A DNA stretch of 64,000 nt from Lumbricus rubellus. Lineage: Eukaryota > Annelida > Clitellata > Crassiclitellata > Lumbricidae. Location: contig OX243811.1 of NCBI GenBank assembly GCA_945859605.1, forward strand, positions 54,090,113 through 54,154,112, given 5' to 3'. Below are positions 48,001 to 59,086 of this stretch, in pieces. How positions within the stretch are numbered: position 1 is the stretch's first letter; the number at the start of each line of letters is the position of its first letter. Under the pieces are notes generated by a model. It saw only the letters and a list, made by a program, of their open reading frames with translations. It made no database searches and was not told where the DNA came from. A program made the position numbers and the translations under genes.

Positions 48001-48222
48001 TTCTTAAACGGATTTTCAAAATATTTGGATAAAATTGGAGGTGAAAGATTTCTTAGTGTGAGTTCATTCTTGTGATATGTCACATTTTGGGTTTGGTGAT
48101 TTTTTTTAAAACGAAGTTTCATTGAAACAACATTTTATTTATTCATTTATGATTGATTTATTTCAATACAATGAAACTTTGTGTTTGTTTTCTTGCAGCC
48201 GGAAGATTGGGAAGATTGGTGA
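42063..48222 (+). CDS. BSDC1: BSDC1, BSD domain-containing protein 1 (first exon missing)
   Basis: Exons 42063-42114, 42793-42897, 43503-43655, 44658-44822, 45091-45235, 46022-46630, 47355-47476 and 48199-48222 join in frame into about 457 residues (human about 430). Conserved BSDC1 blocks: GGWWDSWVKSAKDK at the N-terminus, MVKRDLVEF and KVKEKLS (amphipathic helix region), ARLHAVQIDP.TY.TEP, GDISDLLVSN.EVRALYTQLVP, then the BSD core with NIDFWRRYYFKRHLLEEDEARR. A long acidic Ser/Thr-rich linker follows (exon 46022-46630), then DDEWERDFDVEVTEEDIQAA and the terminal PEDWEDW. The FW pair is the BSD signature. The role of BSDC1 is little known; related BSD proteins include TFIIH p62, synapse-associated protein and DOS2-like proteins. 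The initiator exon should lie upstream of the acceptor at 42061-42062; I could not identify it. A 3'UTR with AATAAA near 49.9 kb follows. Confidence 0.93.
43715..43800. mobile_element. SINE/LINE tail fragment
   Basis: The phrase agctcaccttcaaagtgata ... gatgctctcccagtcc is a diverged member of the 32550/38530 family in a BSDC1 intron. Confidence 0.35.
44308..44520 (+). mobile_element. tRNA-Arg-like SINE
   Basis: The head cccagtagcgcaatggataa resembles the 5' half of a tRNA-Arg (A-box TAGCGCAATGG), and gagttcgagcccc fits a B-box. The T- and anticodon stems are broken, so it is not a working tRNA. A second A-box-like run (tgctcagttggtagaaccc) follows. Confidence 0.45.
45236..45664 (+). repeat. 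Minisatellite of about 47-63 bp unit starting at a splice donor
   Basis: Seven or so units of gtttgcattgcatgatgta...gtgtgaatacatgtgtaact. The array begins with the GT donor of BSDC1 exon 45091-45235. The Cys/Met/His-rich frames on both strands are repeat artefacts. Confidence 0.9.
46925..47055 (-). mobile_element. tRNA-derived SINE, diverged
   Basis: On the minus strand tggttagcaagctagact and gggggttcagatccc fit A- and B-box patterns. Same family as the fragment at 6925. Confidence 0.45.
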
Positions 48223-49910
48223 CCAAATGAGACGATGATCCGTTATTTTATTTTCGACTACTCTTCTTATTATCCTCTTGTATATCTATCTTTATCTGAT
48301 GGGAATTAATAACATCGTAGAACTGTTAAGACGATTTGTCTTTGTGATGTACTAACGGATACCTGAACTGTGTATTACTGTAGCTTGTAACAGTGAGCAG
48401 AAATGGATAATTGTAGGTCACAGTTCGTTTTATTTTTGCTCAGGATGTGGGTAGTTTCCTTCAGGTTGCATCGTTTAAGGTACTTATTGCATTAGGTCCT
48501 GCTGCATTCTTTGTTGGTCTTTCATCAGAACCATGTATATCTCTAAATGATTTATTGATTTAAGGTTTGCATTGATGTTTAGTATGTGAAGGTAATGTTT
48601 AGTATGTGAAGGCAATGTTTAATACGTGAAGGCAATGTTTAGTACCGTAAGTGAATATAATGTTAAGTATCTGAAGGTAATATGTTTAGTATCTGAAGGT
48701 AATGCTAAGGCTGCTATGATATCTTGTGGTTCAAGATGTCGTCCTGTGAGATAATCACTTGATGTTCTAAATTTTAAAAGACTGCGAACCTTTCTAGTTG
48801 TGCTTAGTATCATGTTATGCGATATTTTCCCGTCTGTTTACAAAGTGACTATTACGAATATTATACAGTGTAAAGTACAACAGGAATGATTGGAGGAAAT
48901 GTGAAAAATGCAGGTTTAGCTGATAGTTGCAGGTACTTGTTGAGAAAATTGATCTTCCTGTTTGTAAAAAAAAGCAAACAAGAGCAAAATTCATGAAGGA
49001 GTTAAATATGCATTTATGAAATTATATATATTATTATTCATGTTCATTTCTTGAGCTTTTGCTGATATACTGCAGCAAGTTACGAAGAAAGAAGTTATTA
49101 ATTCAGCCGGTACAAGTCGGATAGAGGGGCAGTGGTCAAGTGTCTGAATAGTGCTCGGAAAATACAATTTCTTCGTCCTTTAACATGGTTTCGAAGCTGC
49201 AAGGAAGCATATGGACAAATGGTCATCAGTTAAGGTTTTGAATGTTTAGAACAGGTTTAACAGCAAACTATTTAATGACAGTGAAAAGTTCAAGGTGACC
49301 AAACGAAATACAATCTCGTAATTGCGAGGACCAGTAACTGCAAAATGTTAGGTGCTTGACATTTTGTTAGAATTAAAATGTTTTTCGAGAAGAAGAAAGC
49401 TTTTTTTCCATGCAATTGACTCTTTTGTTTATTTGTGTATTTCTTGATGCTTGATTTGATGTATTTGAATCACTGTACAGTAAGCCATGCAGGAAATGAA
49501 ACCGTGGAGCAAATGCTAATTAGATGTGCATTTTATTATTTTGACATTGTCAGACATTTGGATATGTTTAAAAAGCTTACCAACAACATGTAGTGCTTGC
49601 TCAGAACTCTTGATTTAATTGATATAAGCATCTTATTAAAGGTACATAGTTGGAGAGCGTTTTCGTAATTTCTTTTCTGAATATTCCTATCCTCTTGGTT
49701 TAAGTTTTTGCATCTGTATATTGTGATCAACGACATCCACAAAGAGGACTATAAACATGTACATGGGACACACAGGTTATGCCCAATGCTGACGTCTGCT
49801 TCTAACTCTGATAACTATTGTTCAGTTGTTTTTACTAGTGGCTATGCCCCCAACGCTTCTGATAGTCTGCTATTTTATATATAAAAATTACTAAAAAAAT
49901 AAATAAACTT
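48223..49910 (+). other. Probable BSDC1 3'UTR
   Basis: A/T-rich with no coding potential up to overlapping AATAAA hexamers at 49898-49907. It contains a small repeated motif gtatgtgaaggtaatgttta several times at 48580-48710. Confidence 0.5.
49898..49907 (+). terminator. Polyadenylation signal candidate, BSDC1
   Basis: Two overlapping AATAAA hexamers about 1.7 kb after the stop. Confidence 0.4.
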
Positions 49911-51326
49911 GGTTACTGCAGCATTGAAATGCAATTATAGCCTAACCAAACTTGTATGCATTACAAGGTTCGAAACTAAAAGATGAAGACAGTTTAGTTC
50001 CAAGACTGAAACCAAACCAATACCACTATACATTGGAGCTCCATTTAAGGCTGATTGACACCATGCAGGTTCAATGCAGTTCAAAACAGTGCTAACTGTA
50101 ACGTACATTATTTGGGTGTTTTGTCCCATGAACTTTGCCACTGTCTATACAACTTGATTGTCTCAATTATTGACCTCTTTAACAAGCGTCTATACGTCAG
50201 CGAATAAGACAATGGTTTATAATACAACAAGACAATCAAAGGCTATAATTCTAGCAGTTCGATGCCTCCGATATTTTTAGAGTAATGTCTTCGTGGCTTG
50301 TAACTGAATGTAGCAGACAATAAATTTGATTGAACAAGTCCGTAGCTTGGGGGGGGGCGGGTGTTTTGAGTGTTTGACCCTCTTCCCTGAAACGAAATAA
50401 TGCTACAATGAAATAATGCATTTAGTAACACAATCATAATGAAAGGACTAATTAAAGGGATTCAATTTTGAAGCTCTTATTTTTATGTGACAGTTCACTG
50501 TTTACAATCGATTGAAATCATCCTTCAAACCCCTTATCCCGTGATTTGATGTATTGTCACTCATTTGTCAGCTTGCTCAAGGTCGAGTAAACGCCCCCGA
50601 AATGAAATCCTGGATATGGCCTTGTGAACAACAAACAGTTGATATTTGAAGTCTTATACAGATCTAGCCTCACAAAGAGTGCCTGGTTCAGACGTTAGGC
50701 CTACTATTTGGACTTTGGAAGTTTGGAGTGCCGGTCTTCGGCTCAGAGTGTCCGAGAGCAAGACATATGATTAAGGATGCGCTTCGGTGATTGCCGCTTT
50801 CTCGGCCGCTGGTCTTCGATGCTCGAACAGACTTCCTCCTGCTAGTCGATCGACTGGCTCATTGGACACTTTTTAATCCATCATGCTAAAACATGCTTGT
50901 TCTCTAAGACTTATCCCCGCCTTGCAAGGCGTTCTTGTAACGGCATGGTTGTGTTACAGTGCCATATAAATTAATTGTCATAATTAATATTATTAATAAT
51001 GCTTGTAAAACAGACGAATTAAATGCAGCATGATAATTATGATTAGCCGAGCGAATATAGGCTACGGCCGACTGTTTGTGCGTCTGTTAGGACTGTTATC
51101 TCAATTGCGGTCTAAAGGTCTACAGTTAGCAAAGCCCCTATAGATACAGAGATATAATTGGTTGTTATTATTACGACCTCAGGAGTCAGGACCTCAGGTC
51201 AGTCAGGTGTCGGTCGGAGTGTTCGCTCGAACTGTTCGACCGATTGTACGATCCTCGATCACAATCAGCAAAAGGCTGGAGATGAGCTGATTTCAATGGT
51301 ATTTTAGTGATGATCGATGTTGCTTT
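49911..51326. other. Convergent intergenic region
   Basis: No gene recognised. A LINE-type tail may be present at 50880-50975 (gtgccatataaatta). TAGGCCTA octamers reappear from 50.7 kb. Confidence 0.4.
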
Positions 51327-52591
51327 TCAGTTCGGTTCATTTATCCCTGAGGCAATTCCATCGTCACAATGGGAGGATGTAGATGGTGAGTTGCACTGTA
51401 GCATTGTCTTGGATTTCGGACAATGATCTGAGGGATGAGGAGGCTGCAGGTTGTCGTTCTCTGTCGTCGCACGAACGCTGACCTGCAGTCTTCTGATGTC
51501 GACCAACGAATTCGCGTTGTTCGTGAGAATTCCCATCGCTGCGAATGGAAAACACGTTTTGCATGTTGTAAATAAACATTTATCGATCACATAGGTCTAC
51601 ATGTAGGCCTATCTGTGCGCTTCTTGTAAGCTGCGTAGGCCTATCTTCTTGAGATCTGATAAATTCCTGGAGTTGTCTAAATATTTAAGTACCTGTAAAC
51701 TTAAATATTTGGACAACTCCAGGAATTTAACAGATCTCATGTGCGCCCGCAGAAATGGTTGTATAGCCTACAGCTTATTAGGCCTACAGGAACCATGCAT
51801 AGCCTAGATTCAACGCCCTTTAGGCTTCAGCCTAGCATCACAGAATAATATTTAAAGTTCGAATTAATGTTGATCAGCGTAATAATTATAAAAGTTAGAA
51901 GGACGTAGAGCCTATCAAGAGCACATCATAGGAGCTTCTATAGATGTTGACTTGAATGGGGTTTGACTTAGGTGTAGGCTATGCCCATCGGTAATTAATT
52001 GATGCATGGGGCATTGGGACCATGCAGGCGCTTTAGAAGTTTCTAATATATAAAAAAACAATAATAAAAATATCAAGAGCTATTATAGCATAGGCTAGAG
52101 TAAAGCATAGGCTATAAGCTTTATTTCATATGGATATCTTAATTACCTATCGGTTCCACCGAGACACCCTCTCCTTGTCTTGGTAGACGTGTTGGACTTT
52201 GTAAATCGACGAATCGGTTCTGCTTGACACAAGTCTCGTCGTCTTCTTCTCCCAAATAAGTCAACAACCTTTTCTCCTTCGCTCGACTCGCTTCATGAAT
52301 CAACGATGCGTAGGATGTTTCTTGTGAGTGATGTGATGTTGATGATGATGAGAAGCTCCATAAAGGTCCTTCCTCAATTTCCCATTGTCTTTTCTTCTCA
52401 GACTCTGACATGATGATGGGTTTAGATTCCTTGCCGTTTGGTTTCTGGCTTGTCCAGATGTTGACTGCAAATATTACAACGGTCACGAGAATACACAATA
52501 GAAGGATTATCGCACAAATAGTGATGTTCGTGAAATATCCAAGCAAGAATTTTTTAAAGAAGCTATTAAATACATCTGTATATAGGTAGGC
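51327..52591 (-). CDS. Two 3' exons encoding a hydrophobic segment and charged tail; 3' end of the receptor gene or of a neighbour
   Basis: Exon 52591-52147 (acceptor ctatag, donor ATAG|gtaatt) and last exon 51538-51327 (acceptor ttcgcag) join in phase 1 and end at a TGA at 51327-51329. The translation has a strong hydrophobic stretch (ITICAIILLLCILVTVVIFA) followed by TSQKPNGKESKP, a Ser/His-rich patch, KEKRLLTYLGEEDDET and a low-complexity C-terminus. The phase-0 start fits directly after the phase-0 end of the receptor exon 53999-53749, so one gene is possible. But two hydrophobic helices would put this long acidic tail outside the cell, which looks unnatural. A second single-pass membrane protein whose ectodomain exon I failed to find is the alternative. 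I do not recognise the family. Confidence 0.5.
51651..51738. repeat. 88-bp near-perfect hairpin
   Basis: Arms of about 40 bp (gagatctg.taaattcctgg and its inverted copy) around a loop of about 8 bases, with only two or three mismatches. It lies in the last intron of the minus-strand gene at 51.3-52.6 kb. It could be a tiny palindromic MITE or a small-RNA precursor-like fold. Confidence 0.75.
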
Positions 52592-52650
52592 CTATAGCGA
52601 ATTCCAGCGACATTATGGCTTATGCAATATTAATGTTTTATTGCCCGTAG

Positions 52651-52802
52651 GCATAGGTGCAATCACGTCCTAAAAGTTGGGGGGGGGCCATAATGAATCA
52701 CGTCCTAAAAGTTGAGGGACCATAATAATAAAGTTAGGGGACCACTCAAAAGTTGGGGGGACGCGTCCCGTGGGTCCCATAGGGTGGTTGCGCCTATGCC
52801 CG
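52651..52802. mobile_element. Small MITE-like element
   Basis: The end gcataggtgcaatcacg and its inverted counterpart ggttgcgcctatgcc bound G-rich repeats in which cacgtcctaaaagttg occurs twice. Confidence 0.5.
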
Positions 52803-53748
52803 TAAGCCTAGGCTATAATATGAGCATGGCTAAATTAATTATCACGCACATAACTGTACCGTAATACATCGAACAATACGACGAACATTTTTTATAGGTA
52901 GCATGACTGTGTAGGCCTATAACTTAAAGTTTGAGTGTTTGATAAGTAGGGTCCACATCGAAGTATATTCTACCAAAATCTTTATAGTTTCTTTGTCAGT
53001 ATAATTATAATTATTAATTTTAGTTTGACCTACTTTGGACTGGATTCTCGTAGACATTTCTCGCATTATTATCTTCGTCGTCGTATATTGAGTTCATATG
53101 CATGTTGACATGCGTCTGCGATACTTTCTGGAGAAAATATGATCACACGACATTGTGCTGCAGATAATTATATTTGAGATCTACTGATGATGAACGGTGA
53201 GTTTGATGAAGGACGGGGGAAGGTATTTGTTAGTGGAACTGATGACAGATTTGAGACGAGAAACCCAGTTAATGGCCATCAAAGATTCAGACGATGAACC
53301 GCCATCGAGAGATAGATAGGCTACCATTTCTATTACATTGCACAAACATAGGCCCCTCATCTCGCTGGACCGCTTATTATGGAGAAAGTGGAACATGACG
53401 AAACCATCGTCTGTGATTGAGCAAACCCACTGCGCGATAATTATAGAATGCTGTATTTCGCAACTCTTAGAACAAACATTCCACATGCAGAGTGTTCTAC
53501 AAATAGAATTATCCATAAGCATAATTCGATATTTCTGTGCTTCAAGGAAGACCGACTATTTATGCATTCCTGCATGTATGGTTCGAAGTTATGGTTTAGC
53601 TTAAGGTCGAACCGTATCCGATGCAGGAGAAGCTCTCGAAAAAAATACTGAAGGCTGCATCGGTGCAGTGATAACCTAGGCCTAATAGAAACCGGTATTC
53701 TCACCTGAAACAAGTACAGCGGAACATAAATAATTGACCTTCAATTAC
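52803..53748. other. Intron or intergenic region between receptor exons
   Basis: Reading frames of modest length exist on the minus strand (for example ending VSRLKSVISSTNKYLPPSF at about 53.2 kb), but no splice-consistent exon was found. An alternative donor at 53703-53704 (AG|gtgaga) could extend the receptor exon down to 53705. Confidence 0.35.
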
Positions 53749-56700
53749 CTGAGTCGATGGGTATTGGTTGCGGTCTGGACTTGGTATTGTCGGAAGATTC
53801 GAGCGATCGTTCTGATGGCAAACTCCTCCGCTTCCTCCAAATCGATCCATCGTATGTCCTCCTCCTCCTCCACCTCCTCCTCCTCCATGGATATACGTCG
53901 ACTGATTGCCTAAGTCGTCGTAATCTCTCATTCCATCTCTGCAGCTCGTCGTCGTCCGCGCTGAATCTCCGCTCGTGTTGCGCAATAGAGTCCGATGCTC
54001 TGATTTACAGAATGGACAAAACAATCAAGACTCACTCGAGCCGAATTAAAACCACGTCAGGGAGACCAGCTTATTCACCGGCTTATTCAAATCAAGTCCG
54101 CAATAGCCAGAGCTGCCGTTTTCGTTCCGGCGCCAGGTCAAAATCCGGGGAGGTCAAGCCGAGGAGACAGCGTGGTGCTACGGTGGTTGTCGGTGATGGA
54201 ACCTGATTGGAATCTGGGTATAGGAAAGCTTGAAGAGTTCGGTTTTCAGTCGTGATTGGAAAACAGCAGAGGAGAGCGCAAGCGGAGGAGGCAGGGGCGG
54301 ATCTAGGCTATTATTTGGGGGGGGGGCGAATTCGCCTTCAGTGGAGAGTTGCTCGCGCCGAAGGCGCGAAGCCCCTTACGATTAGGGTGTTTGGGGAGCG
54401 TCGCAAGCTCCCCCCAGCGGGGTCTGGGGGAGCCCCAGCCGCAAACGCATTTTGCAGCATTTGAGATCAAAGGAGGCATGTTTTTGGCAATATATTTCGG
54501 GATTATTCAATCATATAAATCTATGAAAACTTGAACATAATACGGTTCAAAAGTAAATTACGTGCATTAAAAACAAGCCACATTATTTCACATAAAAAAC
54601 CTTTAATCAATATGTCTGACAATTAGTCCATCAACACACTTATACTGCACTGGTCAAAATAACAAATCATTAGTTTCAGACCAAACTGAAGTACTGAACT
54701 ACCCTTTGAATATCGGTTAGGGTCAGTTTTTATGATCGTGAGTGTCAGTGTTGGAATTACAGTAGTCTTTAGATAGTTGTTATCGTCGGATAACAGCATC
54801 GGCTCGATCTTTTTACTTTTTATACGCCTCTTACGAGCACCGACGGACAAATGGGGGGGGGCGATCGCCCCCGTCGCCCCCCCTTGGATCCGCCACTGGG
54901 AGGAGGGGTTGCATTTGGAGGGGATATTGGGGAGACAGAAGGAGGATAAGCGAGGTATGTTGGGAGTCCGTTCCAAAGAGCTGGTGCAGCATAGACTAAG
55001 GAGCGGTTACAGAATAATATTATTTATGTATTGATGAGCATGTAAGCTTATATGGTATAATAGGTTGCGTCTATTATGATTTATGACTATGTGTAATTGC
55101 AACCGTAATATCTAAATCTCCAAATTTCTAAAGCGCCACTCGAAAGCAAATCGTAGGGCACCAGCTTATTCACGAGCGCTGTATATGCATACCTGGATCT
55201 TTGTCATCTGATGTTTCACTCAGCGTCCTTCCTCTGAATGATTGCTCGCTTGGTTCCATCGTCTCTCCAAGACTTCTTCTCGGCTTCCTTCGTCTGACGC
55301 ACAGCACAATGATGGCTGCTGTGGCTGCGACTGCAATCGTCATGGAAACGATTGATGTCCAGAAGAGAGGTTTCTCCGTGAGCCGTTCTTCTCTGGCGCC
55401 GCCTGGTGACGAAATTATGGTGACGACGGAGGAGGACACGTGGTGCAGGGAGGAGTCCAAGTGATTCCGAAGGTATTCTGCGTGTGTCAAAAGGGAAAAG
55501 ACCAATCAAGTTCCAAGCGCCAAATAAATAAATAAATAAATAAATCAATCAATCGATCGATCGATCAATCATTCAATCAATCAATCAATCATTAGGCCTA
55601 CTCGTTTATTTCATCATAATAAGCTGACATAGACACAACTCATCGGCCTTAAAAATCACATGGGTTGTGGTATTCTCGCATATATAGTGTTAAGTTTACT
55701 GTTAACAGGAGTTCCTAAAAAGAAAACGAAATATAAAATAACAATTAAGCAAGTTGAAGGCATAAAGAAGGCAACTGCTAACAGCTGAGTCAGTGCAAAA
55801 TTGAGTGAAGACGATGAATGAAAGGTGAACGAGGTAAGGTTTAGTTGGGTATAAGGTAGCTTGGGAAAACCGAGCAAATCATTGTGACTGAGTAGGCCCT
55901 AAAAGATTTCAAGCATTAGATGCTACAGTGAAACGGGGGGAAGGGTCCTTAAGAACACTCTCCAACGTTATAAAGCACAGGCTATAGTAACCATGCTTAC
56001 TCTGGATTTTCTTGCTTATTTACTTGGTTACTGGTACTTATAGACTCGTGATAGTCAATGCTTCCTGTATAACACTGGCTGGGTCTTGGAAAGTCTTGCT
56101 TTCGTCAATGAAAGTAGTCACAAGAAGTCAAGAGCCTGATATTCGCGATGGCCTATTTTAGCAAAAACAATTATCATGCATCGAGCAATAGTCCAATATA
56201 TTCAATGTTCTCTGAGTAGCTTAAATAATTTATACGGTTTATGGGCTATATGTCTGGGCCTATACATTAATGTGAATATATAATTAATCTTGAGTCTTAC
56301 CACGTAAGTGTTTTGTATAAGCAGGCAACTGAGATGAAAACTGTGAGAGGCCTATTTATTTTCATGTAGGCCCTATTATACTTCAAGTGTTAGGTTATGC
56401 GCATATACAGGGTGGCTCAAAAAAAAGTACCACCGGATAAAATGCGATAACTTCGCAACCGATTGAAATTTTTCTCCGAAAATTTTCCAATTTGTAGGGG
56501 AATGAATTTCCAACAATCCCTGAAAATTTCACTTGAAAATATTTTTGTTTGCAAAAGTTACAGCTGTTCAAACTTAAAATTTCGTTTTTTCAAAAATCCG
56601 GAGAATAAATTTCCAATACAATGTGATTTTATTAAGTTTTTTTGCAAATTACATCATAAGAAATGATGATGATGTCCTACGACCTCACTAAGAGCTGTAA

Positions 56701-58826
56701 AGAAGCTGTTTATGCAGCAAACTGTTGGTATTTAGGGATATTTTATAGATTATGGACTCAATTCGTGAATCCATTAGTGAACGTCATGGACAAAGTTTCT
56801 GCGGAAGATAAAATGGAAATTCGGACGCTGCGTGAACAGAGACTGGGATATCGCGTAATCATAGCAAAATACCCAGTGAAAAGTGGAGCCTGAGCATATT
56901 GAAGGCTATCTGTAAACATGTTTATGTAACGAAGATCAGATGTTGGAAGCGAGGCAGGAAGTGGTCACTTGGTCTGATGGAAAAAGAAACATTTTCAAGA
57001 AATTTGCTTGGTAATTGAAAGGCTCAAGTTTGCAAAGCTCATCGTGGTTCAGCATCAGATTTGCTGGCATGTGTCATGGGTACCAGAAAAGACTGCATTT
57101 AATCCCATTCAGTAGGATAAATGTCAAACTCATCGCTGAACTCTCTTACCCAGACTAATTGAAGACCAGGTAGGCCATGCTCTAACATGCGGTTTTATTT
57201 TCCAGCAGGACTGTGCGCCTGCTTGCTCGCATGGCAAGGCTGATTATGATGACGCTACCTTATTTTGGCAATCCACTCCACTAAATTTATTGACAAAGGT
57301 GACTAACAACATCGCCAGACCTTAGCCCTCTTGCTTACCACGTCTGGGAAGCTATGCTGCAAGACATCTCATCCCAAGTTGGAGAACATTGGCTAGCTGA
57401 AGGAAGTCTTGCTGATAATGTGGGATCAATTGCCGCAGCACCCGTTTAACAAGGCCATACTAAGCTTCACAAAAAGAATTCGAGCTCGTATTAAAGCAGG
57501 GAGTGGACACTCCCATCATACCCTACAATAAACTGCAAAACGTATTTCTGAGGCCGTATAGTGAAAAGTGATATCATTTGACATGGAAATCAAGAATTGA
57601 CGTTAATTTTTTCCACGAAAATTTGAAAAAACAAAAATCAAAGTTTAAACAGCTGTAACTTTTGCAAACATAAAAAGTTTTCAGTGAAACTTTCAGTGAT
57701 TGTTGGAAATTCATTCCCCTTCAATTTGGAAAATTTTCGGAGAAAAATTTCAATCGGTTGCAAAGATATTGCATTTTATCCGGCGGTACATTTTTTTGAG
57801 CCACCCTGTAGGCTTCACAGAAACCGGTTGAAACAAGCAATGATGATATTAATATGCTCGACAACAAACGTGCAATAGAAATGTCAATGTCGTTACATGC
57901 AGGCCTATATCAAATCTGTTGATCTTCAACCGGGAAACGTACGCTCACTATAGGGCCTACAGTATATTAGCATTGAGACCCTGGGACTAAGATATGCTCA
58001 GACATCGAATATTATATACAGATCAATAGCGTGCAAACTGCATGTGACACTGTAACAATGAGAGTAGCACAATAATCTGGTTTTGTCCCACGATTCGATC
58101 TTCTCTGGAGAGGTTTCGACCAGTTTATAATCTGGTCTTAACTGAACACATAGCTCTGTCTCTTCACATCGTCTCGTCTTCATTGTGTTGTGAAAATCAA
58201 AAGCGCCATTTTACGCACATAAATTTTTTATAGACGAAACCACTGTTCAAACGCAAAGATGTATACGCCTGTAATGCATGACTGGAAAGAGTGACCTACA
58301 CGTATTTGGCCGGGAAAGGAAAGCAAATGGATGGCAGCCGAGAAGGAATTAAGATAGAGATTAATTGGTTGGTGGGTGGGTGGGTGGGTTGGTGGATGGA
58401 TGGATGTATGGATGGATGGATGGATGTATGGATGGATAGATGTATGAATGAATGAATAATGAATGAATGAATGAATGAATGAATGAACGCACGAACGAAC
58501 CGACGGACCGATGGATGGATGGATGGATGGATGGATGGATGGATGGATCAATGGACAGCAGATTGTATACAGAACGGTAATCAAATAGAATGAGGTTGAA
58601 CCGTTGAACACTTGAACTGACCTCTGCAGTAATTACTGGTGCAGAACGTGAGGTCAATGTTTGGACGACAGATGTCGGAGCATCGACTGCACGCATGCAC
58701 GTTGACGTCATAGTACTCGTCCTCTGCACAGATCGGAACAGCCACAGGCCATCGATCTGAACCAGGTCGAAGGTTACCATGTGGGTCGGGTCGAAGGTCA
58801 ACATCTGGACCGTCTCTGTATTTCGC
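53749..58826 (-). CDS. TNF-receptor-like single-pass receptor with one BCMA/TACI-type cysteine-rich domain (core exons)
   Basis: Core minus-strand exons 58826-58622, 55477-55193 and 53999-53749 join in frame (phase 1 at both junctions). The first encodes a cysteine-rich module starting CAEDEYYD with spacing C-x12-C-x2-C-x3-C-x8-C-x4-C. From memory, vertebrate BCMA (TNFRSF17) is C-x12-C-x2-C-x3-C-x8-C-x3-C and also has E-Y-[FY]-D after the first Cys. The D-x-L ligand-contact pattern of BCMA/TACI is D-V-N here, so BAFF/APRIL binding should not be assumed. A stalk and a TM segment ([20 protein letters not shown]) follow, then stop-transfer RRRKPRR: N-out, C-in, like type III BCMA/TACI. The tail holds P-S-E-Q-S-F, a fit to the TRAF6 consensus PxExx[aromatic/acidic], and a run of ten glycines. 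No death domain is seen. No signal peptide is seen in these exons; first exon and 3' end are uncertain (see 61704-61731, 63312-63404 and 51327-52591). Confidence 0.7.
54292..54898. mobile_element. hAT-type MITE with 8-bp target duplication
   Basis: The ends caggggcggatctagg and ttggatccgccactg are inverted, with G/C runs just inside, and are flanked on both sides by ggaggagg (54284-54291 and 54899-54906). Non-coding interior. It lies in the receptor intron. Confidence 0.75.
55118..55181 (-). mobile_element. LINE/SINE tail fragment beside a receptor exon
   Basis: The phrase aaatttctaaagcgccactc ... ccagcttattcacgagcgct is a second copy of 40555. It ends about 12 bp from the receptor exon's splice donor. 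Confidence 0.5.
55522..55592 (+). repeat. (AAAT)n/(AATC)n/(GATC)n tetranucleotide run
   Basis: Three adjoining tetranucleotide motifs in a receptor intron. Confidence 0.8.
56408..57808 (+). mobile_element. Decayed mariner-type element, second transposase-bearing copy
   Basis: It begins cagggtggctcaaaaaa after TA and ends gagccaccctg before TA. The inner ends share gataaaatgcgata/ttgcattttatcc. Plus-strand remnants read [20 protein letters not shown], and later [17 protein letters not shown]. It is the same family as 25991-27439, at a different decay state, in a receptor intron. Confidence 0.8.
58367..58550 (+). repeat. Compound GGTG/GGAT/GAAT/GAAC tetranucleotide repeat
   Basis: Several adjoining tetranucleotide runs lie 70 bp from the cysteine-rich exon of the receptor. 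Confidence 0.85.
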
Positions 58827-59048
58827 CTGTTCAGATTCACAGCCACAGAATTAGAATTATAGTTTAATATAGGCTACACAAAGCAGCCAGGCACTACATG
58901 TAGATCGACATGTTGCATGTAAAGAGAGGCAGTTGTGCATATGAAAGGAAATTGGCCGCCGCCACAAAATGTTCAAGAAAGACGTACGACAGGCACTCAA
59001 AGCAGATTAAACAAACAAACGAAGATACAGAGAAAGACAATCCAATAG

Positions 59049-59050
<2 letters not shown>
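58827..59050. other. Upstream flank of the cysteine-rich exon
   Basis: No gene recognised. Confidence 0.3.

Positions 59051-59086
<36 letters not shown>

Noticed and set aside
53181..53522. Cys-containing minus-strand frame as an ectodomain of a second receptor
   Set aside because: Cysteine spacing does not match a TNFR module and no acceptor/donor pair gives a consistent exon.
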